Source: BRH-c25 sp035627615
Lineage (GTDB): Bacteria; Bacillota; Clostridia; Lutisporales; Lutisporaceae
Reading direction: 5' to 3'
Assembly: GCA_035627615.1 (NCBI GenBank)
Contig: DASPLL010000018.1
Span: 62,001 to 126,000, forward strand
Length of the DNA: 64,000 bases
The notes under the pieces are model-generated. The model was given only the letters and a program-made list of their open reading frames with translations. It had not been told where the DNA came from and did not search any database. Positions 25,599 to 34,257 of this stretch are shown here, piece by piece. Numbering within the stretch: the first letter of the stretch is position 1; each line of letters starts with the position of its first letter. Position numbers and translations under genes: made by a program.

Positions 25599-26861
25599 AT
25601 GCGGATACTTCATACATCAGACTGGCATCTGGGCAAGACCCTTGAGAATATAAACAGGATAGAGGAACAAAGGCAGTTCATAGATGAGCTCTGCGGGATC
25701 GCAGAGAGCGAGGCTGTGGACCTTGTGCTGGTGGCCGGTGATATTTTTGATACATACAACCCGTCCTCTGCTGCGGAGGAACTGTTTTACGATGCAGTGG
25801 ACAGGCTGAATGCCAGGGGCACAAGAGCCATTGTCGTAGTTGCGGGGAATCACGACAGCCCCGACAGGCTTTGTGCGGCAAGCCCCCTGGCATATAAGAA
25901 CGGTATAGTGCTTCTGGGGTATCCCGGAAGTGATGCTTCGGTATACGGCGCACAGCGTTCAGTAATACTGCAGGCAGGTCCGGGATGGCTGGAGCTGAAG
26001 CCCGGGAGTGCAGACCACAGCGCTGTTATAATAGCACTCCCCTATCCGTCTGAAGCCCGGCTGGAGCAGCTTATATCGGTTGATTCACAGGAAGACAAGC
26101 TCCAGAAGGCTTATTCCGACAAGATATCCGAGCTGCTGCGCCGTTTGAGCGGCAATTTCAGAGATGATACGGTGAACCTTATTGTCAGCCACCTGTACCT
26201 AAGGGACGGCAAGACCTCCGACTCCGAAAGGCAGCTCGGGGGGGCACTGGTTGTGGACCCGGGACAGCTTCCGGATAATGCGCATTTTATAGCCCTGGGA
26301 CATCTTCACAGGCCTCAGAGAATAAAAAGCACACCTTCACCTGCATATTACTCAGGTTCACCAATTGCATACAGCTTTTCAGAGACGGACTACAGCAAGG
26401 TGGTATATATAGTGGATGCTGTTCCCGGTAAGGCCTCCGAGGTAAGGGAAGTATATCTCAATTCAGGGAAGCCCCTGAAGCAGTGGCGGGCAAAGAAGGG
26501 GATAGAGGAAGCCATGAGCTGGTGTGAAGAAGGAAGGGACCTGAATGCATGGATAGACCTGGAGATACATACCGACAGGGCACTGACCCTGGAGGAGCAG
26601 AAAAAGCTCAGGGAGCTGAACCCCGGGATTATTAACATCAGGCCGGTGGTTATCGATGAGAAAGAGAGTGAAATAAGCTTCGAAAGCCGTGAAGGGAAAA
26701 GGATCGAAGAGCTTTTCAAGGATTACTACCGGTACAGGACCGGTATGGAAGCTGCTGAGGAAATGCTTGATACCTTCCTTGAAGTGGTGAACGGAGATAT
26801 GGAAGAGGATAACGAGGAAATACTGCCTGGAGGTGATGTTTTTGAGACCCAGGTATCTTGA
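25599..26861 (+). CDS. sbcD: SbcCD nuclease, SbcD (Mre11-like) subunit
   Basis: The metallophosphoesterase nuclease subunit of SbcCD, which cleaves DNA hairpins and protein-blocked ends. The motifs are TSDWHLGK (N-terminus), AGDIFD, VAGNHDSPDR, VSHLYLRDG and ALGHLHRPQ. 420 residues is the usual length. The ATG follows a consensus AAAGGAGG. It overlaps sbcC. SbcCD attacks long palindromes; this genome carries many intergenic inverted repeats, which makes the pairing noteworthy but not causal. Confidence 0.95.
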   Translation: MRILHTSDWHLGKTLENINRIEEQRQFIDELCGIAESEAVDLVLVAGDIFDTYNPSSAAEELFYDAVDRLNARGTRAIVVVAGNHDSPDRLCAASPLAYKNGIVLLGYPGSDASVYGAQRSVILQAGPGWLELKPGSADHSAVIIALPYPSEARLEQLISVDSQEDKLQKAYSDKISELLRRLSGNFRDDTVNLIVSHLYLRDGKTSDSERQLGGALVVDPGQLPDNAHFIALGHLHRPQRIKSTPSPAYYSGSPIAYSFSETDYSKVVYIVDAVPGKASEVREVYLNSGKPLKQWRAKKGIEEAMSWCEEGRDLNAWIDLEIHTDRALTLEEQKKLRELNPGIINIRPVVIDEKESEISFESREGKRIEELFKDYYRYRTGMEAAEEMLDTFLEVVNGDMEEDNEEILPGGDVFETQVS

Positions 26862-29800
26862 GCTGGAGGGGCTGCAGAGCTTTAAGGAGACACAGAAGAT
26901 AGACTTTGACAGGCTTGGGGAGACAGGACTGTTTGGAATATTCGGGCCTACCGGAAGCGGGAAATCAACAATACTGGATGCAGTGACCCTTGCCCTGTAC
27001 GGGAATGTACAGAGAGCGAACAGAGGCACCCAGGGTATAATAAACACATCTTCAGACAATGTGAGAGTTACTTTTACCTTTGATCTGATCAGGGAGAAGG
27101 AGAGAAAGACCTACAGGGTGGAGAGGGTATACAGAAGGAAGAAGGACTCGGAGAACTCCATAGAATCACGGGTGGCAAGGCTTATTGAGCAGGGTGCCCT
27201 GGGGGATGTCGTTATTGCAGACAAGCAGGGGGAAGTCAACGAGGCCGTAATAGAGCTTATAGGGCTTCAGTTTGACGATTTCACACGTTCAGTAGTACTG
27301 CCCCAGAATAAATTCCAGGAATTCCTCTTATCCGCCAAGGCTGATAAGACAAAGATGCTGGAAAGGATCTTCTACCTTGAGGAGTACGGGAGAGAGCTTA
27401 CGGATAAAGTGAACAGAAAGCTAGGAAGAATAAGGAACAGGCTTTCAGGGATTGAAGGAGCACTGTCTGTACTCGGAGACATCTCAGAGTCTTCCCTGAG
27501 GGAAGCTGAGGCTGCCCTCAATGCTGCGGCGGATAATAGGAAAAGTATGGATGCGGCATTGAAGACTTCTGAAAAGGAATACGGCAGTGCCAGGGAAGTG
27601 TGGGAGCTTTCCGCTGAGCTCCAGGAGGCGGTGCTGAGGCAGGAAGAGCTTCACAGCATGGCAGTGGAAATAGATTCTATACGGAGTCAATGTAAAAATG
27701 CCATAGCTGCTCAAGGTTTTATGGACAGAATCAGTGATCTGGGAAAGGCCAATGCTGAATTAAAAAAAATAGAAGGAGAGCTGGAGAATCTGAACACCGG
27801 CCTTTCTGAACTTGGCAGCCGACTGGAACAAAGTAAAAAAGAGTGTGATGAGGCAAGTGCATTAAGACAGGAGAGGATACCGGTCCTCGTAGAGCATAGG
27901 ACCAAGCTCGCAAAAGCGCTTCAGACAAAGGATGAACTGGAGAAGCTGGAAGAAGTACTTCAAAAACTCAGAAGCGAATATCTTGTGCAGAAAAAGAAGG
28001 TCGACCATTGGGATGAGACTATAGCAGCACAGAAATCCAAGCTTGAGGAGTCTTTGAAAAATACAGCGGAGCATAAGACCCGTATAGAAGCTCTAAAGGT
28101 TGATGCCAGCTACAGGGACAAAGTGCAGAAGGGTGCTGCACTGGAAGAAGAGCTGGATCGTTCACGAAGAGTGAAGGAGCAGCAGAGGTCAAAATATGAG
28201 GAGCTTTCAAACATCATAAAGGTTCAGGAGCAGGAGCTTTCAGCACTTGAAAAATCAGGCCTTGAATTGTACAACGAACTGGAGACGGTCCGGGCTTTAT
28301 ATGAGCAGCACAAGGAAATGAAGCAGTGGGACCGGAATGACATACTCAAAGCAGAGACCAGGTTCTACAGCATCAAGTCTGTTACTGACGGGATGAAGCT
28401 CAAGAACAGGGATATCGGGCAGCTGGAGCTTAGGATAGCGGATATAGGAAAGCAGCTTGAGCTGCTGGAGGAAAAAATAAGCGGGCTTTGCTCCAAAAAG
28501 GAGAAAAAACAAAGGGAGCTTGAGGATAGAAGGTTTTTACTTGAGGAGAAGAAGAAGGAGCAGGAGAGGAACAGTTCATTTACACTTGCGCAGAGGCTGA
28601 AAGATAATGAGCCTTGCCCTGTCTGCGGATCCACAGCACATCCGAAGCCTGCAGTTCATTCCGGCGGCGCGGACGCTGGGGTGAGGGAAGAGGAATTAAA
28701 GGAGCTTCAGTCCTCGGTGGAAAAGCTGGACCTGGAATGCAGGGCTCTGGAGAATGATGGAATAAAGCTCACAGAGCAGCATATTAATCTGAGAAACCAG
28801 AAAGAAGCGCTTGAAGCGGATATGGTAAGCAGGCTGGAGGAAAGATCCGAGCTGCAGAACAGTCTTCCGGAGGATTATAGGGAATTATCAGTCACTTTGA
28901 TAGAAGGCACCCTGGATAAGCTGTCAGGAGAAAAGCAGGAAAGGCTCAGGAAGCTCGAAGCTTGGGAGAAAAGGCTTTCAGAATTGGAAGAAATGCAAAG
29001 GAAGATAGAGCCTGAATATAACCGGTATCAGGTGGAAAGCAGCGGAAAGCGTTCACAGCTGGAAGCGGACAGAAAGCATCTGGGGGAACTGCAAAAGGCA
29101 TGTATTGAAGCGGAAGAGGATTACAGCACTAAGAAGAAGGCCTGCGACGGGATCATGCAGGCTTTGGGAATAAGCAGCATGAAGGCGGAGCTTGAGAGCA
29201 TAAAGAACAATGATCATGAAGCGGAGAAGCTTTATAGGAAGCTGCAGTCCAATGAGAATAGTGCCTTAGAGCTTAGAAAGGAGCTCGAGAAATCAGAAGA
29301 GGCAAAAAAGCTTGATGTGGAGAAGCTTTCGGAAAACACGGCAGAGGGTAGAGGCTTCAAGTACCGTAAGGAGGAGAAGGAGAAGGAAATTCAAGCCCTC
29401 ATAGGGGATAAGGACATAAAAGCAGAAATAGCAAAGGCAGAAGAGGAAATGTCTGCTTTGACAAAAATGGAACAAAAAGCTCAGGAGAATGTCAATTCAG
29501 TCAGAGAAAGCTATGAAAAAGCTGTCAAGGATAAGAAGGTATGCGAGAAGCAGAGGGAGATATACCAGGAAAAGCTGAAGAGCGACAGCGAGAGACTGGA
29601 CAGGGAGCTTGCAGGCAAAGGCTTTGCTTCTTTTGAGGCAGTTATGGAAGCTTTTATGCCGGAAGACAAGCTGGCGCTCCAGGAAAATGCCGTCAAGGAA
29701 TATGAGGAGGCCATTAGCAGTACAAAAGCACACAAAGAAGTAATAGTGAAGAAGCTGTCCGGAAGAAGCATAACTGAAGAGCTGTGGCAGGAAATCAGCA

Positions 29801-30450
29801 GCAGGTATGAGGAGCTTAAGCTTTCAAAGGAAAACAGTATTGCTGCCTATGAAAGCGCGAAGAACAGGTTCGAGACGATAAGCTCCAATTATGCCAGCTG
29901 GCTTACCCTTGGTGGTGAGCATCGGGAATACTCCAGAAAAAAGGAACATCTTGAGCTTTTCAAGAACCTGCTTAAAGGAAATGCATTCATAGAGTATATA
30001 TCGGAGGAGCGTCTCAGATATATTGCCAGGGAAGCCTCTGAGACACTTGGCACACTGACCAGACGCAGATACGGACTGGAGCTGGATACGGAAAACGGCT
30101 TTGTAATCCGGGATGATGCCAATGGGGGGATCAAGAGACAGGTAACTACCCTTTCAGGAGGGGAAACATTTTTAACATCCCTTGCTCTCGCTCTTGCCTT
30201 GTCTTCGCAGATACAGCTTAAAGGACAGTGCCCTCTGGAGTTCTTTTTCCTTGATGAAGGCTTCGGAACTTTGGACAGCAGTCTTCTGGATACAGTAATA
30301 GATGCTTTGGAAAGACTGAGTGATCAGAAAAGGGTCATAGGGCTTATAAGTCACGTACCGGAACTGAAGAGCAGGATCACAAGACGCCTTGTGGTAGAAG
30401 CCCCGGTAATTAACGGCGCCGGCAGCAGGGTTTATATGGAAAAGGCTTAA
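26842..30450 (+). CDS. sbcC: SbcCD nuclease, SbcC (Rad50-like) subunit
   Basis: The SMC-like ATPase of SbcCD, about 1202 residues. Walker A is GPTGSGKSTILD (about residue 36). Two long coiled coils flank the zinc hook CPVCG (about 592). The ABC signature is LSGGETFLTSLALALALS (about 1103) and Walker B is FFLDEGFGTLD (about 1136). The open frame starts with GTG at 26833, but that codon and the next ATG lie in the ribosome site GGAGGTGA; the TTG at 26842 has the proper spacing and begins MRPRYLELEGLQSF. It overlaps sbcD by 20 bases. Confidence 0.95.
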   Translation: MRPRYLELEGLQSFKETQKIDFDRLGETGLFGIFGPTGSGKSTILDAVTLALYGNVQRANRGTQGIINTSSDNVRVTFTFDLIREKERKTYRVERVYRRKKDSENSIESRVARLIEQGALGDVVIADKQGEVNEAVIELIGLQFDDFTRSVVLPQNKFQEFLLSAKADKTKMLERIFYLEEYGRELTDKVNRKLGRIRNRLSGIEGALSVLGDISESSLREAEAALNAAADNRKSMDAALKTSEKEYGSAREVWELSAELQEAVLRQEELHSMAVEIDSIRSQCKNAIAAQGFMDRISDLGKANAELKKIEGELENLNTGLSELGSRLEQSKKECDEASALRQERIPVLVEHRTKLAKALQTKDELEKLEEVLQKLRSEYLVQKKKVDHWDETIAAQKSKLEESLKNTAEHKTRIEALKVDASYRDKVQKGAALEEELDRSRRVKEQQRSKYEELSNIIKVQEQELSALEKSGLELYNELETVRALYEQHKEMKQWDRNDILKAETRFYSIKSVTDGMKLKNRDIGQLELRIADIGKQLELLEEKISGLCSKKEKKQRELEDRRFLLEEKKKEQERNSSFTLAQRLKDNEPCPVCGSTAHPKPAVHSGGADAGVREEELKELQSSVEKLDLECRALENDGIKLTEQHINLRNQKEALEADMVSRLEERSELQNSLPEDYRELSVTLIEGTLDKLSGEKQERLRKLEAWEKRLSELEEMQRKIEPEYNRYQVESSGKRSQLEADRKHLGELQKACIEAEEDYSTKKKACDGIMQALGISSMKAELESIKNNDHEAEKLYRKLQSNENSALELRKELEKSEEAKKLDVEKLSENTAEGRGFKYRKEEKEKEIQALIGDKDIKAEIAKAEEEMSALTKMEQKAQENVNSVRESYEKAVKDKKVCEKQREIYQEKLKSDSERLDRELAGKGFASFEAVMEAFMPEDKLALQENAVKEYEEAISSTKAHKEVIVKKLSGRSITEELWQEISSRYEELKLSKENSIAAYESAKNRFETISSNYASWLTLGGEHREYSRKKEHLELFKNLLKGNAFIEYISEERLRYIAREASETLGTLTRRRYGLELDTENGFVIRDDANGGIKRQVTTLSGGETFLTSLALALALSSQIQLKGQCPLEFFFLDEGFGTLDSSLLDTVIDALERLSDQKRVIGLISHVPELKSRITRRLVVEAPVINGAGSRVYMEKA

Positions 30451-30465
30451 ATAAGTCGAATGATG

Positions 30466-30552
30466 GGTATTTCCCGGGAAATATGCTGAAGGAACGGAAA
30501 CCACGGAACACACAATAAGTCACCAGACGCTAGACTCTAGTCACTAGATTAG
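30466..30552. repeat. Composite repeat with ACCACGGAACAC and CTAGACTCTAGTCACTAG units
   Basis: GGTATTTCCCGGGAAATA (a palindrome) leads into ACGGAAACCACGGAACAC units and then CAGACGCTAGACTCTAGTCACTAG-type units. No gene is seen between sbcC and the carboxypeptidase. Confidence 0.6.
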
Positions 30553-30594
30553 GGTGGGACTATGTAAGATTAATTTGAGAAGGGGTTAGATTAC

Positions 30595-32091
30595 ATGAGA
30601 AACGGTTTTATGGAATTGATCAAAAGGATCAGGTATTACAATGACGCACTGGAAGTGCTTTATTGGGATCTGAGGACCGGAGCGCCAAAGAAGGGCATGA
30701 CCCAGAGGGCTGAGGTCATAGGCATGCTGTCTGCAGAGATATTCAAGCTTACCACTTCTGCAGAGATGGAGAAATACCTGGAATACTTCGGTGAGCCGGA
30801 CAGAAGCAGCAGGCTTGACAATATTATGAAGACTGTAGTAAAGGAATGCCGGAAGGAGTTTGACAGATATAAAAAGATACCGGCAGACAGGCATAAAGAA
30901 TATGTTATTCTGACTTCACAGGCAGAGTCTGTCTGGGAGGATGCGAAGAACAATAACGACTTTGAGCTATTCAGGCCTTACCTTGAGAAGATAGTTGCCT
31001 TTAACAGGGAGTTCATTGAGCTGTGGGGCTATAAGGACAATAAATACAACACCCTCCTGGATATATACGAGCCGGGAATGACAGTGGATAAGCTGGACAT
31101 GATATTTGACGAACTGAGGAACAGGATAGTCCCTCTGGTGGCAAAGCTGAAGGAGTCTTCCTGCCAGCCTTGTGATGATATGCTGAAGCAATATTTTAAT
31201 ATTGCAAGGCAGGAGGAGTTTGGCCTTTATATACTGAGGGAGATGGGATACGACTTTACAGCTGGAAGGCTTGACGAGAGCGAGCATCCCTTCACCACGG
31301 GCATAAACCCGGGAGATGTCAGAATAACAACCCATTACTATCCCAATGATTTAAGCAGTGCGCTCATGAGCTGCATGCATGAGGGCGGACATGCACTGTA
31401 CGAGCAGAACATTTCTCCTGAATTGAACGGGACTCCGCTTTGTACGGGGGCTTCCATGGGAATACATGAATCCCAGTCAAGGTTCTGGGAGAATATCATA
31501 GGAAGAAGCCGCGGCTTCTGGAAGCAGTATTATAAGGAGCTGCAGAAGGTTTTCCCGGAACAGCTCGAGGCCGTAAGCCCGGATGAGTTCTACAGGGCGA
31601 TAAACAAGGTGGAGCCTTCCTTTATCAGGGTGGAAGCCGATGAGGTCACATACAACCTCCATGTGATGATAAGGTATGAAATAGAGAAGGCTCTTATCAA
31701 CAAGGAAATAGAAGTGGCGGAGCTGCCGGAGATCTGGAGCGGAAAGATGAAGGAGTATCTGGGGATAGTGCCGCAGAGTGACACCAAGGGCGTGCTGCAG
31801 GATGTTCACTGGGCAGGAGGGAGCTTCGGTTATTTCCCTTCATACACCCTCGGAAATATTTATTCGGCGCAGTTTTACAATACAGCAAAAAAAGAAATTG
31901 AAAATTTCGATGCCCTTGTGGAGAAGGGTGAGCTGACAAAGATAAAAGAGTGGCTGTCGGAAAAAATATATAAACATGGGAAGCTTATGGAGCCTGCAGA
32001 GATTCTCAAAGAAGTCACGGGTGAAGAGATCAATCCAAAGTATCTGACCGACTACCTGGAGAATAAATATAAAGAAATATATAAAATATAG
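30595..32091 (+). CDS. Metallocarboxypeptidase, M32 (Taq) family
   Basis: A zinc carboxypeptidase of the M32 family that trims C-terminal residues from peptides in the cytosol. The HEXXH zinc motif is HEGGH (His262-His266), followed by the family motif GIHESQSRFWEN. The 498-residue length and the largely helical composition fit the family. AAGGGG precedes the ATG. It stands alone; the his operon promoter starts within ten bases of its stop. Confidence 0.94.
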   Translation: MRNGFMELIKRIRYYNDALEVLYWDLRTGAPKKGMTQRAEVIGMLSAEIFKLTTSAEMEKYLEYFGEPDRSSRLDNIMKTVVKECRKEFDRYKKIPADRHKEYVILTSQAESVWEDAKNNNDFELFRPYLEKIVAFNREFIELWGYKDNKYNTLLDIYEPGMTVDKLDMIFDELRNRIVPLVAKLKESSCQPCDDMLKQYFNIARQEEFGLYILREMGYDFTAGRLDESEHPFTTGINPGDVRITTHYYPNDLSSALMSCMHEGGHALYEQNISPELNGTPLCTGASMGIHESQSRFWENIIGRSRGFWKQYYKELQKVFPEQLEAVSPDEFYRAINKVEPSFIRVEADEVTYNLHVMIRYEIEKALINKEIEVAELPEIWSGKMKEYLGIVPQSDTKGVLQDVHWAGGSFGYFPSYTLGNIYSAQFYNTAKKEIENFDALVEKGELTKIKEWLSEKIYKHGKLMEPAEILKEVTGEEINPKYLTDYLENKYKEIYKI

Positions 32092-32100
32092 AATCAATTC

Positions 32101-32130
32101 TTGACAGAAGGGCTTATAATGTATTATAGT
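32101..32130 (+). promoter_or_regulatory. Promoter of the histidine operon
   Basis: A consensus -35 (TTGACA) is followed after 18 bases by TATAGT. An alternative -10, TATTAT, lies three bases earlier with a shorter spacer. Transcription would begin about 25-30 bases ahead of the leader-peptide ATG. Confidence 0.75.
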
Positions 32131-32165
32131 AAATGAAAACCAAAAAATGTTTTGGAGCTGATTTT

Positions 32166-32222
32166 ATGAATACCATCAATTGCATGACAAACAGATTACA
32201 TCATCATAGGCAGAGCACTTAA
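32166..32222 (+). CDS. His operon leader peptide with three consecutive His codons
   Basis: An 18-residue frame, MNTINCMTNRLHHHRQST, with GGAG about ten bases before the ATG. Codons 12-14 are CAT CAT CAT and the stop follows four codons later. Position between a strong promoter and a terminator/antiterminator ahead of hisZ fits ribosome-mediated attenuation: ribosomes stall at the His codons when His-tRNA is scarce. No function beyond regulation is expected. Confidence 0.85.
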   Translation: MNTINCMTNRLHHHRQST

Positions 32223-32330
32223 GCCTTTCAGGAAATTTTCCCTGGGCATGAGTGCTATTTGTGCTTGTGCCTATGGGATGAAATATTAAAAAACCCCGTA
32301 GGTAAATAATACCTGCGGGTTTTTATTTTA
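32205..32330 (+). promoter_or_regulatory. Histidine-operon transcription attenuator
   Basis: Three exclusive pairings can be drawn. Region 1 (CATAGGCAGAGCAC, 32205-32218, starting at the third His codon) pairs with region 2 (GTGCTTGTGCCTATG, 32261-32275). Region 3 (CCTATGGG, 32270-32277) pairs with CCCGTAGG (32295-32302) with one G-U pair: the antiterminator. The terminator is AAACCCCGTAGGTA with TACCTGCGGGTTT (32291-32322), followed by a U-rich tail. A ribosome stalled at the His codons covers region 1, frees CCTATGGG and blocks the terminator. Confidence 0.82.
32288..32330 (+). terminator. Attenuator terminator upstream of hisZ
   Basis: A stem of about 13 bp with one mismatch around AATAA, followed by TTTTATTTTA. 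Its 5' arm is shared with the antiterminator. Confidence 0.85.
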
Positions 32331-32346
32331 TCTATGATGTAATTTC

Positions 32347-32374
32347 GTAGGGGCGATTCATGAATCGCCCGTAC
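32347..32374. repeat. GTAGGGGCG palindromic cassette
   Basis: A 28-base near-perfect palindrome (GTAGGGGCGATTCA and complement) identical but for one base to those at 6301 and about 50436. Here it stands alone between the attenuator and the hisZ ribosome site. Confidence 0.75.
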
Positions 32375-32412
32375 ATAAACGCCAAATTCTAAAAAGGGAG
32401 TGGGACAAAACT

Positions 32413-33582
32413 ATGCACAGTATTGGAATTCCTCAGGGTATGAGAGATATCCTTATTGATGAAAGCAGCAAAAGGACTATACTGCAGGAAAGGCTGCAGC
32501 ATTATATGCAGTCCTGCGGCTTCTGCCGTATAGAAACGCCGCTGTTTGAATACTATGAATTATTTTCAGAGGACATATCACCTGTTGAAAATGAAAGTAT
32601 CATAAAGACAATAGACAGGGACGGAAGAGTAATAGTATTGAGGCCGGATATGACAGTCCCGACGGTCAGAGTCGTAGCCACCAAGCTTAAAGATCAGCAG
32701 AAGCCCATGAAGCTGTCTTATATGGGAAATGTGTACAGGGCTGACAGGAAGAAACGGGTCGCAGGAAGGGAATTCAGCCAGGTTGGGGCGGAAATATTCG
32801 GATGCTCAGGAAAGTGGCTGGATATAGAGGTTCTGAGTATGGCCAGGGGATGCTTAAGGGAAGCCGGAGTGTCGGATTACAAGATAGATATAGGACATGC
32901 GGGCATTATCAAAGGCGTTTTCGAAGACCTTCCATTAACGGAAGAAAAGAAGAGCTATATTATCTCACTTATAAGCGAAAAGAATCTGGTAGAGCTTGAA
33001 AAAGAGGTGTATGAGCTTCCGGTTGACAGCAGGTACAAGGAAATAATCTGCAAGCTCCCCTGCTTTTTCGGAAAGCCTGAGGATATTTTCAAAAGGATAG
33101 ACGAAATCATAATCAATGAAACTGTCAGGAAATCCGCCGGTTATCTTTATGAAATATGCGAGAGATGCAAGGATATGGGTCTGGCAGCCAATCTGATAAT
33201 AGATGCGGGAATGACCGGGAATATGAAATATTATACCGGCTTGATATTCAAGGTGTATGCACAGGGGACAAGTGACGTAGTGATCTCAGGAGGCAGGTAT
33301 GACGATCTGCTTCTTGAGCTGGGCATAAGTACGACTGCAGCCGGCTTTGCAGTATATGTCGATACAATGGTTGAAGCGGCGGCAAAGGAGAACCTCCGGC
33401 AGGAGAAAGTGTATAAGGTATTGGCCGTTTTCAGCGAAAAGAGGTTCATTGAAGCTTTGGAGTATTCCGAAGGCCGCAGGAAGCAGGGAACAATAGTAAA
33501 CCTTATGAACTGCAACGACATAGCCGATCCCGGGCAATACTGCAAACAATACGGTTATGATGACATAGCCGATTTCAGATAG
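32413..33582 (+). CDS. hisZ: ATP phosphoribosyltransferase regulatory subunit HisZ
   Basis: A catalytically inactive HisRS-like protein (389 residues) that assembles with short-form HisG and confers feedback control by histidine. HisRS-like elements are visible: GIPQGMRDIL, RIETPLFEYYELF, LRPDMTVPTVRVVATKL and RADRKKRVAGREFSQVGAEIFG. It lacks the C-terminal anticodon-binding domain and so is not a tRNA synthetase. It is the first structural gene of the his operon, controlled by the upstream attenuator. Confidence 0.93.
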   Translation: MHSIGIPQGMRDILIDESSKRTILQERLQHYMQSCGFCRIETPLFEYYELFSEDISPVENESIIKTIDRDGRVIVLRPDMTVPTVRVVATKLKDQQKPMKLSYMGNVYRADRKKRVAGREFSQVGAEIFGCSGKWLDIEVLSMARGCLREAGVSDYKIDIGHAGIIKGVFEDLPLTEEKKSYIISLISEKNLVELEKEVYELPVDSRYKEIICKLPCFFGKPEDIFKRIDEIIINETVRKSAGYLYEICERCKDMGLAANLIIDAGMTGNMKYYTGLIFKVYAQGTSDVVISGGRYDDLLLELGISTTAAGFAVYVDTMVEAAAKENLRQEKVYKVLAVFSEKRFIEALEYSEGRRKQGTIVNLMNCNDIADPGQYCKQYGYDDIADFR

Positions 33583-33597
33583 GAAGGAGCATTGCAA

Positions 33598-34257
33598 ATG
33601 TTGAAGATAGCCATAGCAAAAGGCCGGGTGGCTGATAAAGTAAGCGAGCTTTTGCTTGACACAGGCGCTTACAGGAATATCCTTGATCTCAAATCCAGAA
33701 AGCTTATTTTCATTGATAAGGACAAGGAAGTGGAGTTCTTTCTGGTAAAGCCTTCGGATGTTCCGGTATATGTGGGAAGCGGAGCGGCAGATATAGGCAT
33801 TGTAGGAAAGGATGTACTTATGGAGACCCAGAGCCAGGTATACGAAATAATGGATCTCAAGACCTGCGGCTGCAGGATGGTCCTGGCGGGTCCTTCGGAA
33901 AAGAGTCAGGCAAGACCAGCAGTAAGGAAGATCGCAACCAAATATCCCAGGATAGCAGCAGAATATTTCAACAGGAAAGCAGAATCAGTGGAAATAATAA
34001 AGCTCGACGGCTCGATAGAGCTTGCTCCGATCATAGGCTTGTCAGATGCGATAGTTGATATTGTAGAAAGCGGAAGAACCTTAAAGGAGAACGGACTTAT
34101 AGTATATGAGGAGATCTGCAGTATAACAGCCAGGATGATTGTGAACCGGGTCAGCTACAAGCTTAAGAACAGCAGCATAAATACCTTCGCAGCGGCTATA
34201 AGCAATTCGATTGAAGGAGGGGAGACCATTGCTCAGAATAGTGTCATGGGAGGATAA
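33598..34257 (+). CDS. hisG: ATP phosphoribosyltransferase, short form
   Basis: Catalyses the first step of histidine synthesis, joining ATP and PRPP. The 219 residues are the short form, which needs HisZ and lacks the C-terminal regulatory domain. Family segments: IAIAKGRVADK, VGSGAADIGIVGKDVLME and the PRPP-loop-containing SDAIVDIVESGRTLKENGL. The frame opens at a TTG six bases earlier, but AGGAAGGAGC is best spaced for the ATG at 33598. Its end overlaps hisD. Confidence 0.95.
   Translation: MLKIAIAKGRVADKVSELLLDTGAYRNILDLKSRKLIFIDKDKEVEFFLVKPSDVPVYVGSGAADIGIVGKDVLMETQSQVYEIMDLKTCGCRMVLAGPSEKSQARPAVRKIATKYPRIAAEYFNRKAESVEIIKLDGSIELAPIIGLSDAIVDIVESGRTLKENGLIVYEEICSITARMIVNRVSYKLKNSSINTFAAAISNSIEGGETIAQNSVMGG

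Noticed and set aside
32131..32412. T-box riboswitch upstream of hisZ
   Set aside because: No T-box consensus sequence or specifier stem was found; the leader peptide with His codons and the alternative hairpins explain the region.
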